The notes under the pieces were generated by a model. It saw nothing but the letters and a program-made list of their open reading frames with translations. It searched no databases and had not been told where the DNA came from. The position numbers and the translations under genes are program-made. Source: Sphingobium sp. AS12 (GTDB taxonomy: Bacteria > Pseudomonadota > Alphaproteobacteria > Sphingomonadales > Sphingomonadaceae). From it: 34,446 nucleotides of DNA. The DNA lies in NCBI RefSeq assembly GCF_019097845.1, contig NZ_JAHRGM010000028.1, positions 1-34,446 on the forward strand, written 5' to 3'. Positions 1 through 9,118 of this stretch are shown in pieces (the first letter of the stretch is position 1; every line of letters begins with the position of its first letter).

Positions 1-224
1 CCTACGACAACGCCTTAGCCGAGACGATCAACGGCCTTTACAAGGCCGAGGTCATCTGGCGGCAGCGATCATGGCCAAGCGTTTCGGCCGTGGAAATGGC
101 AACGCTGCGCTGGGTCGATTGGTACAACAATCACCGGCTCTTCGGCCCTATCGGGCACATCCCGCCCGCTGAGGCCGAAGACAATTACTATGCAGCCCTC
201 GAGAACCTCGATATGGCTGCATAG
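1..224 (+). CDS. IS3-family transposase OrfB, C-terminal fragment
   Basis: Reading from base 3, the frame encodes [18 protein letters not shown] and then [18 protein letters not shown], followed by an acidic tail ending in DMAA at a TAG stop. These are the last part of the DDE integrase core, including the final catalytic glutamate in the NALAE segment, and the conserved C-terminal WYN-R motif of IS3 OrfB proteins. The start and the first two catalytic aspartates lie left of the window. The piece is about 73 residues of a protein that is usually about 270-290 residues. It appears intact within the window and catalyses element transposition. Confidence 0.85.
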   Translation, partial: YDNALAETINGLYKAEVIWRQRSWPSVSAVEMATLRWVDWYNNHRLFGPIGHIPPAEAEDNYYAALENLDMAA

Positions 225-263
225 CCCAATGAAAACTGCCTCCTGAAAACCCGGGGCGCTTCA
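1..263 (+). mobile_element. Right end of an IS3-family insertion sequence
   Basis: The window opens inside an IS3-family element whose transposase reads rightwards and stops at 222-224. About 40 bp beyond the stop the sequence, read from the outside inwards, begins TGAAGCGCCCCGGGTTTTC, which resembles the terminal inverted repeat of IS3-group elements. I place the element edge at about 263. The base after it continues the katG reading frame, so the element sits inside katG. The left end and the target duplication lie outside the window, so the exact edge could shift by a few bases. Confidence 0.75.
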
Positions 264-2290
264 CCTGGCACGCCTGCCGACTTGGACCAAACCGTATCCA
301 TCGACAGCAGGTTGACGAAGAAGTCGTTGGTCAGAGTCCCCGGACGGTTCGTGAACATGCCCGCATTGGACGCGTCAGCATTTGCCCCCAGCGCGCGCAT
401 GCCGCCGACCAGCACGGTCATTTCGGGGACGGTAAGGCTCAGCGTGCTCGCCTTGTCGACAAGCGATTCAACCGGCCCCAGATCGGCATCGGCCGCGTAG
501 TAGTTGCGGAAGCCATCGGCCTTGGGCTGGAGGTAACTGAACGAGGCAGCGTCTGTTTGCGCCTGCGTCGCATCGACCCGGCCCGGTGTGAACGATACTG
601 TCACGGCTTGGCCGGCTGCCGTCGCGGCCTGCTCGATAGCCACATTGCCGCTCAGCACGACGAGGTCGGCAAGGCTCACTTTCTTACCGCCGGTCGCTCC
701 CTTGTTGAACTTGGCGCGAATGATTTCGAGCCGTCCAAGAACCTTTGCCAGTTCTGCGGGATTGTTCACCGCCCAGTTCTTTTGGGGTTCAAGCCGCAGG
801 CGAGCGCCATTGGCGCCTCCGCGCATGTCGGTTGCGCGGAAGGTTGAGGCCGAAGCCCAAGCCGTGCGTATTACTTCCGCAGTGGTCAGCCCCGAACCCG
901 CGATCTCCGCCTTGAGGGCGGTGACATCCGCATCACCGATCATTGCATAGTCTGCCTTGGGCAGGGGATCCTGCCAGGTGAACGTGACGCCGGGCACGTC
1001 CTTGCCGAGATAGCGTGCCTGCGGACCCATGTCGCGGTGGGTCAGCTTGAACCAAGCGCGGGCGAAGGCATCGGCAAAGGCTTGCGGGTTCTTCTGCCAG
1101 GCCTGGGTGATTTTGCGGAAGCCGGGGTCTTCGCGCATCGAAATGTCGGTGGTGAACATGATCGGCGCGTGCCTTACGTCAGAGCGATGGGCATCGGGCA
1201 CGAGGTTCGCCGCCGCCGGGTCTTTCGGGATCCACTGTGTCGCGCCTGCCGGGCTCTTGGTTTTTATCCATTCGAAACCGTACAGATTGTCGAGATACTG
1301 AGTGGTGAAGGCAACCGGGTTCGCCGACCATGCGCCTTCAAGCCCGCTGGAAACCGTGTCTTCAGCGTTGCCCTTGCCACATTTGTTGGCCCAACCAAGG
1401 CCCTGCTGTTCGATCGGTGTCGTTCCGGGATCTGTAGCAACGCACTCTTCCGGCTTGTGGGCGCCGTGTGCTTTGCCAAACGTGTGTCCGCCAGCGATCA
1501 GGGCTGCGGTTTCATCGTCGGTCATCGCCATAGCGCCAAAGGCGCGGCGGATATCGGCGGCGGCAGCAAGCGGATCGGGATTGCCATTGGGACCTTCGGG
1601 ATTGACGTAGATCAGGCCCATCTGAGTGGCAGCGAGCGGCCCTTTGAGGTTGCCCTTGGCATCGCGACGCTGATCCATCAGCATCTTGGTTTCCGGACCC
1701 CAGAAGACCAGATCGGGCTGCCAGGCATCTACCCGGCCGCCGGCAAAACCGAGCGTCTTGAATCCCATGTCTTCCATGGCTACGTTTCCGGTCAGGACCA
1801 TCAGATCGCCCCATGAAAGCTTCCGGCCGTATTTCTGCTTGATAGGCCAAACGAGGCGGCGGGCCTTGTCCAAGCTGACATTGTCGGGCCATGAATTGAG
1901 CGGCTCGAAGCGCTGTTCGCCGCCGTCCGAACCACCCCGGCCGTCACCGGTACGATAGGTGCCAGCGCTATGCCAGGCCATGCGGATGAAGAAGGGGCCG
2001 TAATTGCCATAGTCGGCAGGCCACCACGGCTGCGAAGTGTGCAGCACCTTGCGGATATCGGCCTTGACCGCATCGAGATCGAGCGAGGCAAATTCACGCG
2101 CGTAGTTGTAATCTGCGCCGTAGGGGTTCGACTGTGCTTCGTTCTGGCGCAACGCCGAGAGGTCGAGGCTCTTGGGCCACCATTCCTTGGTACCAGGCGT
2201 GACAGCAGTTTCTGCCTGAGCAGGGCTTATCAGCGCTACGGGCGAAGTGGTCGCGACAAGCGCGACAAGAGCGAGGGTACGGAATTTCAT
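188..2290 (-). pseudogene. katG: Exported catalase-peroxidase KatG, C-terminus cut off by IS3 element
   Basis: This is a bifunctional catalase-peroxidase that removes hydrogen peroxide using heme b. The distal Arg-Trp-His set is visible in [13 protein letters not shown] and the proximal histidine in [12 protein letters not shown]. The tyrosine in GLIYVNPEG and a methionine in MAMTDDETA fit the Met-Tyr-Trp adduct. ATG at 2290 is preferred over GTG at 2305 because GGAG lies nine bases ahead and a clean signal peptide follows ([15 protein letters not shown], cleavage near AQA-ET). An exported location is therefore likely. Native sequence ends near 264, after about 675 codons ([11 protein letters not shown]). 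The rest of the open frame (EAPRVFRRQ to the stop at 188) is IS3 sequence read backwards. About 70 C-terminal residues normally needed to close the second peroxidase-like domain are missing, so the product is probably inactive or unstable. Confidence 0.85.
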
Positions 2291-2688
2291 GAGAGAGCTC
2301 TCCACCTGTTCGGCCTGGTCGATGCCAGGTTGGCCATTCTGCTAACTCCCGCCAGCGAGTGCGCCCAACGGAATAATAATATCACAGTCATCGACAAAAG
2401 CACTCACCGGACAAGTTTTGAGCTAGTTTATCGATTCAAGAAGGCGCGCGTGGGTCGCCAACTGTTATCGAGTGAGCGCTTCGCGGTGCATTGCCGCCGC
2501 ATTCGACCGACAGGCTGCCCTAACCACGTCGTCTGGAGCCCAGACGCTACCAACAACGCTGGTTATCGATTGTCGGGGAGGCTCGCGGCCGATTCCTCTA
2601 GGCGAAATGAAGCGCGTCCAGCGCGATATCTCGCTTCGCGAGACCGCCAACGAATAGTGCAATGACCGTACCGGCGTTAGCCGGTCAG
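2291..2688. other. Intergenic region upstream of katG
   Basis: About 400 bases lie between the katG start and the end of the DsbA-like gene, both minus-strand. An AT-rich patch at about 2372-2385 (AATAATAATATCA) is the most promoter-like segment for katG. I could not fit a convincing OxyR-type four-part site by eye. Open frames here (for example 2465-2662 minus) have no recognisable protein features and I regard them as chance. Confidence 0.4.
2670..2685 (-). terminator. Hairpin after the DsbA-like gene, possible terminator
   Basis: A perfect six-base stem (ACCGGC / GCCGGT) with a GTTA loop lies three bases beyond the stop codon of the Tat-exported DsbA-like gene, the last gene of the two-component operon. 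No T-run follows on the minus strand, so it may act as a weak terminator or simply protect the 3' end. Confidence 0.4.
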
Positions 2689-3390
2689 TTATTCAGCGAT
2701 GTGAGCCTTATCCCGAGCCTCGGCAAAAATCGCCAAAAATTCATCTTCAGTCTTACGGCCAATGGCGAGGAGGCTTTCGACGAGGAACGCAGGTGTGCCG
2801 CGGATACCGAGACCGAAGGCAAGATTGGCGTCCTGATGCAAACGGTTCAGAAATGCCTGGCGCTGGTCTTTCAAATCCTTCGTGGCCTGTTCCCAATCCG
2901 CGCCTATATCGTGTCCGATATCGCGCAGCACTGCCTCGTTCAGCGGTATGTGCATTGCCATCGTACGGTCGTGATAGGCGGGATAAAGACTCTGTCGGTC
3001 CATCGCGAGGCCGACCAGGGCGGCACGCTCCGCCATTGGCCCGAAGAAAGCCAGATCGCGATACTCGATCCGCACGTCACCGTCATGCTTCACTGCGGCT
3101 GCAAGTATGTGCGCGGTCACCTTGCAGATCGGACAAAGGAAATCATTGAACGCAACGACGGTCACCGACCCATCCGGGTTCCCAGCCGACCGACTCGTCC
3201 GCTGGTCTGCGGCGGTTTGATCTCTGCCATTTGAAGACATGTCCTGTGCCAAAGGCGCAGTTTCGCGAAGTACCCAGCTTCCGAGCCATCCCACTGCGGC
3301 AAATCCGCTCAGCATGGCAAAGTCGCGGCGGCTGAATGCCTTTCGCGGAGATGCATCTCCTTGATCGGGGGGAACGTCAGCTGGCACCAT
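2689..3390 (-). CDS. Tat-exported DsbA-family thiol oxidoreductase
   Basis: A 233-residue thioredoxin-fold protein of the DsbA/Com1 type, expected to make or rearrange disulfides in periplasmic proteins. The active site is CPIC (Cys86, Cys89, in FNDFLCPICK) and the cis-proline is in RGTPAF (Pro200). The N-terminus carries a twin-arginine motif SRRDF (20-24) followed by a hydrophobic stretch to about residue 41, so export in folded form by Tat is likely. The chosen ATG lies inside the last codons of the sensor kinase gene (14-base overlap) with AGGAT ahead of it; the frame stays open further upstream but that part is antisense-like noise over the kinase. Third gene of the two-component operon, so it is probably co-produced with its regulator. 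It could instead be a disulfide reductant or isomerase. Confidence 0.85.
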   Translation of the reverse strand: MVPADVPPDQGDASPRKAFSRRDFAMLSGFAAVGWLGSWVLRETAPLAQDMSSNGRDQTAADQRTSRSAGNPDGSVTVVAFNDFLCPICKVTAHILAAAVKHDGDVRIEYRDLAFFGPMAERAALVGLAMDRQSLYPAYHDRTMAMHIPLNEAVLRDIGHDIGADWEQATKDLKDQRQAFLNRLHQDANLAFGLGIRGTPAFLVESLLAIGRKTEDEFLAIFAEARDKAHIAE

Positions 3391-4717
3391 TGCTCGATAT
3401 CCTGACGCGATTTGATGGAAAGCGCAGCACGGCGGCAAAGCCGGCATCATCCGGACGAAATTCCAGAACGCCCTGCGCTGGAGCGATTGCGGCCTCGACG
3501 ATCGACAGGCCCAGCCCGGTGCCGCCCGACATGGCGCGAGGGCCGCGTTCGAATCTGCGACGCACACGCTCAACCTCTTCCGCCGCGATGCCCGCGCCAC
3601 CATCGATGACACGCAGTTCCAATCCATCGATTGCGGCACACTCGATACGGACTGCGCCTTTGCCTCCATGGTGCAGAGCGTTTTCCACCAGGTTGCCCAG
3701 CGCAAGGCGAAGGGCTTCGGCATCAATTGCCAGGTCGACATCGCGGAGTCCGCAGGCGGTGACGATCGACCGACTGCCCGTCGCGGCCAGATGTGCATAA
3801 TCGCCGACCACGCCATTCACCACGTCACGCACACGTGCGAAGCAGTTGGCTGGTTCCGCCTCTCGCCCTTCCTGCCGGGCCAGTTCCAGCAACTGGCGTA
3901 CCAGTCGGCTGGTGCGATCCACCGCTATTGCGATGCGCTCCAGGGCATGATCGCGCATGGCCGGGTCCGTGGCGCGGCGGGCCACTTCCGCCTGGGTTTT
4001 GAGTCCAGCCAGCGGCGTCTGGAGTTCGTGCGCGGCGTTGGCAACAAAGTCGCGCTCGGCCCGTCTGGCCCCTTCAAGTCTGCCGAGCAGATCGTCCATA
4101 GCCTGCACTAGAGGTCTCAACTCTTCGGGCACGGGCTCGACGGCGAGCGGCTCAAGGGTCTGCGGCGAACGCAGCTCGATTGCGCGGGCGATACGCCCCA
4201 GCGGTGAAAGGCCGCTCCGGACACCAAACCAAAGCAACACTGCGAGCGCAACGAGCCCGACCGCTGCGGGCAACAGCAAGCCCAACATCAGATCGTTGAC
4301 CAAATGCTGGCGGACCGCCAGGCTGTCGCCGACCATAACCCTGATGCCACGTGCTGTATCGACATGCGTATAGACGCGCCACTGTTCATCCCCGATCCGG
4401 CGACTGGAAAAGCCGGGTGCGCCCCCAGCCAACGGCGCATCGGGCGCTCCGGCTGACTGGCCGACCAAAGCTCCGCTCAATGACCAGATTTGGCACGACA
4501 GCTGTCGGGAATAAGGTGCGGATGCCGGTCGCCGCGCCGACCCGCTGGCGGAAACGTCGAGCGCAGCGACCATGCGCGCCGCCTCCACTAACCGCCCATC
4601 AAGTACCCGCTGCACTTCAGCCCTGGTGGAAAAACTCGTCCAGCCTGCTGCACCTGCCCAGACGAGCATGGTCACGCCGGCGACGAGAACGAACAGACGG
4701 ATCCGCAACGCGGTCAT
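3377..4717 (-). CDS. Two-component sensor histidine kinase (QseC/TctE-like)
   Basis: A 446-residue inner-membrane sensor kinase. Membrane segments lie at about 5-27 and 143-165, flanking a periplasmic sensor region of about 115 residues. A HAMP-like linker follows, then the phospho-acceptor box FVANAAHELQTPLAG (His230), N box LGNLVENALHHG, G1 VIDGGAGI and G2 GGTGLGLSIV. It should phosphorylate the regulator encoded just upstream, with which it shares an ATGA overlap. The periplasmic domain contains one cysteine (Cys75, in RQLSCQIW), which is noteworthy because the next gene and the divergent operon encode periplasmic thiol enzymes; redox sensing is only a possibility. The signal is unknown. 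QseC, PmrB and TctE relatives sense cations, lipids, carboxylates or oxidants. Confidence 0.93.
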   Translation of the reverse strand: MTALRIRLFVLVAGVTMLVWAGAAGWTSFSTRAEVQRVLDGRLVEAARMVAALDVSASGSARRPASAPYSRQLSCQIWSLSGALVGQSAGAPDAPLAGGAPGFSSRRIGDEQWRVYTHVDTARGIRVMVGDSLAVRQHLVNDLMLGLLLPAAVGLVALAVLLWFGVRSGLSPLGRIARAIELRSPQTLEPLAVEPVPEELRPLVQAMDDLLGRLEGARRAERDFVANAAHELQTPLAGLKTQAEVARRATDPAMRDHALERIAIAVDRTSRLVRQLLELARQEGREAEPANCFARVRDVVNGVVGDYAHLAATGSRSIVTACGLRDVDLAIDAEALRLALGNLVENALHHGGKGAVRIECAAIDGLELRVIDGGAGIAAEEVERVRRRFERGPRAMSGGTGLGLSIVEAAIAPAQGVLEFRPDDAGFAAVLRFPSNRVRISSNGAS

Positions 4718-5367
4718 GATCGTATAATCCGGTAACCCTCTCCGCGCACCGTTTCGATGCGGCTCCGGCCGAGTTTCGCACGGAGCTTGTGGATGTGTAC
4801 TTCCACTGCGTTGCTTTCGATTTCTTCCTGCCAGCCATAGATGCGATCTTCCAATTGGCTGCGCGACAGGACGTGCCCCGGGCGCTCCGCCAGAGCATGC
4901 AGGATCGCAAACTCGCGGCGAGACACGGCGATTTCCTCGCCATCCAAGGCCACTGATCTACGCGCTTCGCTGATTGTCAGCGCACCCAGTTCCAGATCGC
5001 CGCTTGCCCGGCCACTGGCTCGACGCATGATCGCGCGCAGGCGAGCTGACAGTTCCGTAAGATCGAAGGGTTTGCCCAGATAATCGTCTGCACCGCGATC
5101 AAGTCCGTCGACCCGGTCCGTGACCATGTCACGCGCCGTCAGCAGCAGCATCGGAGTCTCGACGCCGGCCCGGCGCCATTCCGCTAGCAGGTCTAGACCG
5201 GATCCATCTGGCAGGCCGATATCGAGCACGACGCCAGCATGATCTCCTATCGCGGCGCGCGCGTCGGCAAGACAGGCGACGGCATCGACCTCGAACCCCT
5301 CAAGGCCGAGCCCCACCACGATACCGTCGCGCAGAATATCATCATCTTCAACAAGCAGAATCCGCAT
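4714..5367 (-). CDS. OmpR/PhoB-family response regulator (QseB/PmrA-like)
   Basis: A 217-residue regulator. The receiver domain (1-115) has the acidic cluster VEDDD, phospho-acceptor Asp49 in VVLDIGLPDG and the conserved Lys in LGKPF. A winged-helix DNA-binding domain (about 125-217) ends in the typical VRGEGYRI wing. It is the first gene of the regulator-kinase-DsbA operon. Its start is 34 bases from CTTAAG repeats spaced like PmrA/QseB boxes, and these also lie ahead of the divergent tlpA-like gene. The regulator therefore probably controls both operons, including its own. Similar boxes occur at 17501 and 17570. Confidence 0.95.
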   Translation of the reverse strand: MRILLVEDDDILRDGIVVGLGLEGFEVDAVACLADARAAIGDHAGVVLDIGLPDGSGLDLLAEWRRAGVETPMLLLTARDMVTDRVDGLDRGADDYLGKPFDLTELSARLRAIMRRASGRASGDLELGALTISEARRSVALDGEEIAVSRREFAILHALAERPGHVLSRSQLEDRIYGWQEEIESNAVEVHIHKLRAKLGRSRIETVRGEGYRIIRS

Positions 5368-5400
5368 TTCTGCTCCTTTCCCTGTCCGCCTTACCGCTAC

Positions 5401-5429
5401 CTTAAGCCGGATGCTAAGCCTGCCTTAAG
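5401..5429. promoter_or_regulatory. CTTAAG direct repeats, candidate response-regulator box
   Basis: The 85-base divergent gap holds three related hexamers: CTTAAG at 5401, GCTAAG at 5413 and CTTAAG at 5424. The last two are in the 6-N5-6 arrangement (11-base period) known for PmrA and QseB boxes; the first is 12 bases from the second. The site lies between the response-regulator start (5367, minus) and the tlpA-like start (5453, plus), so one site could serve both promoters. Binding by the adjacent regulator is inferred from family and position. Confidence 0.7.
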
Positions 5430-5452
5430 AAAGGGCGGCAAGGATAACCTCA

Positions 5453-6250
5453 ATGGATGGCGTCATACAGATCGGCCCACTTGCCATGGCTACAGACCGT
5501 TTGATCGCTGTTGCAGCGATCTGGGCGTTTCTGGCGATTGCGGGTGTGATTGCCGCGCGGCTGGATAGTGCGGCAATGCATGCCGGATGGTTGTCCTTGC
5601 TAGCCGGACTGGTTGTAGCGCGCATCGGCTTTATTCTTGCCAATCTCGATGCCTTTATCGCCGAACCTTGGACCATGCTTGCAATCTGGCAGGGCGGGTT
5701 CTCGGTCTGGTCAGGCGCCGCGGCGGCGTCGATCGTCATCGGGGTCATGCTGGGGCGCAGACCTGCAGGCCTTGCCCTGATCGCCACGGTCGCGGGTCTT
5801 TTTGTATTCCATCTCGGTGCGGCCGCTTTGATTGCACCGGATATCCGATCGATGCCGCGCCTGACACTGACGGACCTCGATGGCAAACCGGTCGAGCTGG
5901 GTATTCCGGGGCGACCTATGGTTATCAATCTGTGGGCCACATGGTGTCCGCCGTGCCGTCGCGAAATGCCGATGTTGATCGACGTGGCGCAAAGCTCCAA
6001 AGTTCCGGTTCTGCTCGTCAATCAAGGCGAGGACGCTGCGGCTATCCGTGCGTTTCTTGCCAAGCAGGGCCTGGCCAACGGGGCAATCGTGACTGATCCG
6101 GGCGGCGTCTTGGGCAAGGCTGTCGCTTCGGTGGCGCTTCCAACCACCCTGTTCGTAAACGAGGCGGGCGAAATTGCCGGTCTCCACGCCGGCGAGATAT
6201 CCCGGGCGGCGCTGACCGCAGGGATGCGTGATCTGCAAAGGACCCAATGA
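5453..6250 (+). CDS. TlpA/ScsD-like membrane thioredoxin with N-terminal membrane domain
   Basis: A 265-residue protein with about four membrane segments in the first 130 residues and a thioredoxin-like domain behind them. The active site is WATWCPPCRREMP (Cys165, Cys168) and a cis-proline follows in ALPTTLF. It is expected to be an inner-membrane thiol-disulfide reductase facing the periplasm, receiving electrons from the DsbD-like protein two genes on. AAGGA lies eight bases ahead of the ATG. It opens a plus-strand operon running to 11666 and is driven from the promoter with the CTTAAG boxes. In Scs loci the analogous gene is scsD; the extra membrane domain makes this a longer variant. Confidence 0.85.
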   Translation: MDGVIQIGPLAMATDRLIAVAAIWAFLAIAGVIAARLDSAAMHAGWLSLLAGLVVARIGFILANLDAFIAEPWTMLAIWQGGFSVWSGAAAASIVIGVMLGRRPAGLALIATVAGLFVFHLGAAALIAPDIRSMPRLTLTDLDGKPVELGIPGRPMVINLWATWCPPCRREMPMLIDVAQSSKVPVLLVNQGEDAAAIRAFLAKQGLANGAIVTDPGGVLGKAVASVALPTTLFVNEAGEIAGLHAGEISRAALTAGMRDLQRTQ

Positions 6251-6251
6251 G

Positions 6252-6932
6252 ATGAAGACACTGACAATCGCCGCTGGCATCGGCTTGGCCGCGATTCTAG
6301 CCGGCGGCGTGGCGCTTTGGAGCGGTGATGCCGACCCGGCGCAAGCTCGTCAGGCGTCGAGCGACACCTCCAGCGCAGACGCGCTGCGCATCCGCTCGCA
6401 AATCCAGAATGATCCTGTTGCCCCGGCCATCGCGCCGCAGGGGCACGATGTCACTGTCGTGGTTTTCTCCGACTATCAATGTCCCTTTTGTCGCAAGCTC
6501 CACCCGTCGCTCGAAGCACTGGTGAACGAAGACCCCAAGGTGAAACTGGTCTTTCGTGACTGGCCGGTCTTCGGCGCTGCGTCCATCGAAGCCGCGCGGG
6601 CAGCCATCGCCTCCAAATGGCAAGGCAAGCATGCCGAGTTCAACGATGCGCTGATGACCACGACAGGCAAGCTGACATCGGACAGTATTCGCGTCGCAGC
6701 AGGCAAGGCAGGGGTGGATTGGGCGAAACTGCAGGCTGACCTCACCGCGCACAAGGCTGAGATCGGTGCTGTGCTGGATCGCAATAGCCGATACGCAGCA
6801 ATGCTGGGCCTTCAAGGCACGCCCGGTATGCTGATCGGCCCCTATCTCATCCCCGGCGGCATTGATCTGCGCGGGTTGCGTGAGGCGGTGGCGCTTGCGC
6901 GACGCGATCCGAATGGAACTGCATCACAATGA
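6252..6932 (+). CDS. DsbA/ScsC-like periplasmic thiol oxidoreductase
   Basis: A 226-residue protein with an N-terminal hydrophobic export segment (4-22) and a DsbA-type thioredoxin fold. The active site is DYQCPFCRK (Cys77, Cys80) and the cis-proline is in LQGTPGML (Pro191). The ATG at 6252 is one base after the stop of the preceding gene, with AAAGGA about nine bases ahead; an upstream in-frame start at 6228 would remove the clean signal sequence. The 3' end overlaps the DsbD-like gene by ATGA. Membership of a TlpA-DsbA-DsbD trio suggests an ScsC-like reductase or isomerase kept reduced by the membrane partner, rather than the housekeeping oxidase. Confidence 0.88.
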   Translation: MKTLTIAAGIGLAAILAGGVALWSGDADPAQARQASSDTSSADALRIRSQIQNDPVAPAIAPQGHDVTVVVFSDYQCPFCRKLHPSLEALVNEDPKVKLVFRDWPVFGAASIEAARAAIASKWQGKHAEFNDALMTTTGKLTSDSIRVAAGKAGVDWAKLQADLTAHKAEIGAVLDRNSRYAAMLGLQGTPGMLIGPYLIPGGIDLRGLREAVALARRDPNGTASQ

Positions 6933-9118
6933 AAATGCCGGCCAGGACGATGATGGATCGACTACCGCGTCTTACGATAAGGTTTTTCGCACTGTTCGCA
7001 GCCGCTTTGCTTGGTTTCATCGCCGGACCGGTCGCCGCTCAGGCCACGGCAAATATCAATGCGTCGGTACTGGCCGAAACCAGTTCCCCAAAGCCCGGCA
7101 CGACAACGCGCATCGCTATCCGCATGGTGCCACGCACTGGCTGGCATGGCTATTGGGACAATCCAGGCGACAGCGGGCTCTCGGTAGAGGCGAACTGGAC
7201 CGTGCCGGACGGCGTGACCATCGGTGACCTGCGCCATCCCGCACCAACCCTGCTCAAGCTCGCGGGGCTGGCAAGCTATGTTCACAAAGGTGCTTTCACG
7301 CTCCTTACGGATTTGAACCTGAACGACGATGTTGCTCCGGGCACTGCCATCCCGCTGCGCGTCAACCTCTCATGGCTTGCCTGTTCGGACACGCTGTGTG
7401 TCCCCGAACGCGCCACGCTCGATCTGCTGCTGACGGCGGGTGATGGAACAACCAATGCAGCTGCGGCGCTGGTTTTCCGCGCCGCCGAGGCGGCGCTGCC
7501 TGTTGGAGGCAGGCTTAAACTGGTGGTCGGGCGTCAGGGTGGAGACTGGCGCTTCGACATTGATGGCGAGGCCAGGCTCGAAGCATCGTCGGTGCGCCTG
7601 TTTCCCGCTCAGGATGGCTGGTTCGCGGCATCGGCGCCGCAGACCGTCGTGCGACGGGAAGGTGGATGGCGCGTGACTGTCGCCGCATCGGACAATGCTG
7701 CGCCCAGGCCTTCAGATTTTCGTGGCGTGTTTGCGGATAGTAAGCGCAGTTTCGCGTTGATGGCTTCGGGTGCCCTTGAAACTCCGAGGGCCGAGGCGCC
7801 TGTAGCACAGTCGGCGCCAGCCTCCACAGCGGCCGTTCTCCCCGCCGCTACCGACAAGCCCACTCCGGCGCAGGGTTTTAAGCGTGCCGCGCCAACCGAC
7901 ACGCGCGCGTTCAGAATTGCACTTACCGGTGCGATCCTTGGCGGGCTGCTGCTCAACCTGATGCCTTGCGTGTTCCCGATCCTGTCGCTCAAGGCGCTGA
8001 GCCTCGCTCGATCGGGCGCTGACCGGCACACCGCGAAAGTGGAAGGGCTTGCCTATTTTGCCGGGAGCGTAGCGACGACCACGGCGCTGGGCGCAATATT
8101 GGTCGGCGCCCGCGCGATGGGCCATGACATTGGCTGGTCTTTCCAGCTTCAGGATCCCCGGATGATCCTGCTGCTAATGCTCTTGTCGCTGGCAATCGCG
8201 CTCAATTTGGCTGGTCTGTTCGAAGTGAGTGGCCCCTCTTTGTCCGGCAATTGGATGACGAAGAAAGGCGGCCTCGGCGCGTTTGGCACCGGTGCGCTTG
8301 CTGCGCTGATCGCTACTCCTTGTAGTGGCCCCTTCATGGGCGTCGCGCTGGGCGCGGCACTGGTTCTGCCGGTGCCAGCTGCGCTGGCGGTCTTTGCAGG
8401 CCTGGGCCTTGGTATGGCGCTCCCATTCCTGTTGATCGCCTTCGTGCCCCGGCTTCAACGCTGGCTGCCGAAACCCGGCGCGTGGATGGCAACCTTCCGC
8501 CGCATTCTTGCCATTCCGATGCTGCTGACCGCGATCGGGCTTGCCTGGGTCCTGGGGCGGCAAAGCGGCGTCGACGGGCTTGCGCTGGGCCTGCTGATCG
8601 CCGCGCTGGCCGCAGTGGGATTATGGTGGGTGGGTTTGCGGCAAAGCGGGGGGCGCTCCGCCATGGTCGGACTGGCCCCGGTCCTGATAGCGCTGCTGGT
8701 CGCGATCGCGGTAGACCTGCCGCGCCCGGCCGCCGCGACGGCTCCGGCGGATACCGGATCACAAATGTTCAGTGAAGCGCGCTTTGCTGAATTGCGCGCG
8801 CAGGGCGTACCGGTCTTTGTCGATTTCACAGCAGACTGGTGCCTCGTCTGCCAAGTCAACAAGCGAGTGGCGATCGACCGGACGGACACGCAAGCGGCAT
8901 TCGCGAACGCGGGCGTAACGACGCTCGTTGCCGACTGGACGCGGGGCGATCCAGCGATAACGCGCTTCTTGGCCAGCCGCGGCCGTAATTCGATCCCTTA
9001 CTATCTCTACGCGCCGTCGAAAAGTCCGGTTCGGGAGCTGCCGCAGATGCTAAGCAGCGAGATGCTGATCAGGCTAGCCAATGAGTCGGAAGGAAAGACA
9101 GATGATGAGCATTTATAA
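6929..9118 (+). CDS. DsbD/ScsB-like thiol:disulfide interchange protein
   Basis: A 729-residue transmembrane electron carrier moving reducing power from cytoplasmic thioredoxin to periplasmic partners. A signal sequence (about 10-37) is followed by a large periplasmic domain with a cysteine pair in LACSDTLCVPE. The membrane core has the paired cysteines in NLMPCVFPIL and ATPCSGPFMG. A C-terminal thioredoxin domain carries DWCLVCQVN. The order is that of DsbD, but the larger N-terminal domain is closer to ScsB. It overlaps the DsbA-like gene by ATGA, and the next gene starts inside its last codons. The probable clients are the two thioredoxin-fold proteins encoded before it. Confidence 0.9.
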   Translation: MKMPARTMMDRLPRLTIRFFALFAAALLGFIAGPVAAQATANINASVLAETSSPKPGTTTRIAIRMVPRTGWHGYWDNPGDSGLSVEANWTVPDGVTIGDLRHPAPTLLKLAGLASYVHKGAFTLLTDLNLNDDVAPGTAIPLRVNLSWLACSDTLCVPERATLDLLLTAGDGTTNAAAALVFRAAEAALPVGGRLKLVVGRQGGDWRFDIDGEARLEASSVRLFPAQDGWFAASAPQTVVRREGGWRVTVAASDNAAPRPSDFRGVFADSKRSFALMASGALETPRAEAPVAQSAPASTAAVLPAATDKPTPAQGFKRAAPTDTRAFRIALTGAILGGLLLNLMPCVFPILSLKALSLARSGADRHTAKVEGLAYFAGSVATTTALGAILVGARAMGHDIGWSFQLQDPRMILLLMLLSLAIALNLAGLFEVSGPSLSGNWMTKKGGLGAFGTGALAALIATPCSGPFMGVALGAALVLPVPAALAVFAGLGLGMALPFLLIAFVPRLQRWLPKPGAWMATFRRILAIPMLLTAIGLAWVLGRQSGVDGLALGLLIAALAAVGLWWVGLRQSGGRSAMVGLAPVLIALLVAIAVDLPRPAAATAPADTGSQMFSEARFAELRAQGVPVFVDFTADWCLVCQVNKRVAIDRTDTQAAFANAGVTTLVADWTRGDPAITRFLASRGRNSIPYYLYAPSKSPVRELPQMLSSEMLIRLANESEGKTDDEHL

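Noticed and set aside
1037..1816. Long plus-strand open frames across katG
   Set aside because: They lie antisense to a clearly recognised KatG coding region and show no protein motifs; an effect of high GC.
3391..3816. N-terminal extension of the DsbA-like frame
   Set aside because: It overlaps the kinase catalytic domain in another frame, is Arg/Ser-rich and would bury the Tat signal internally.
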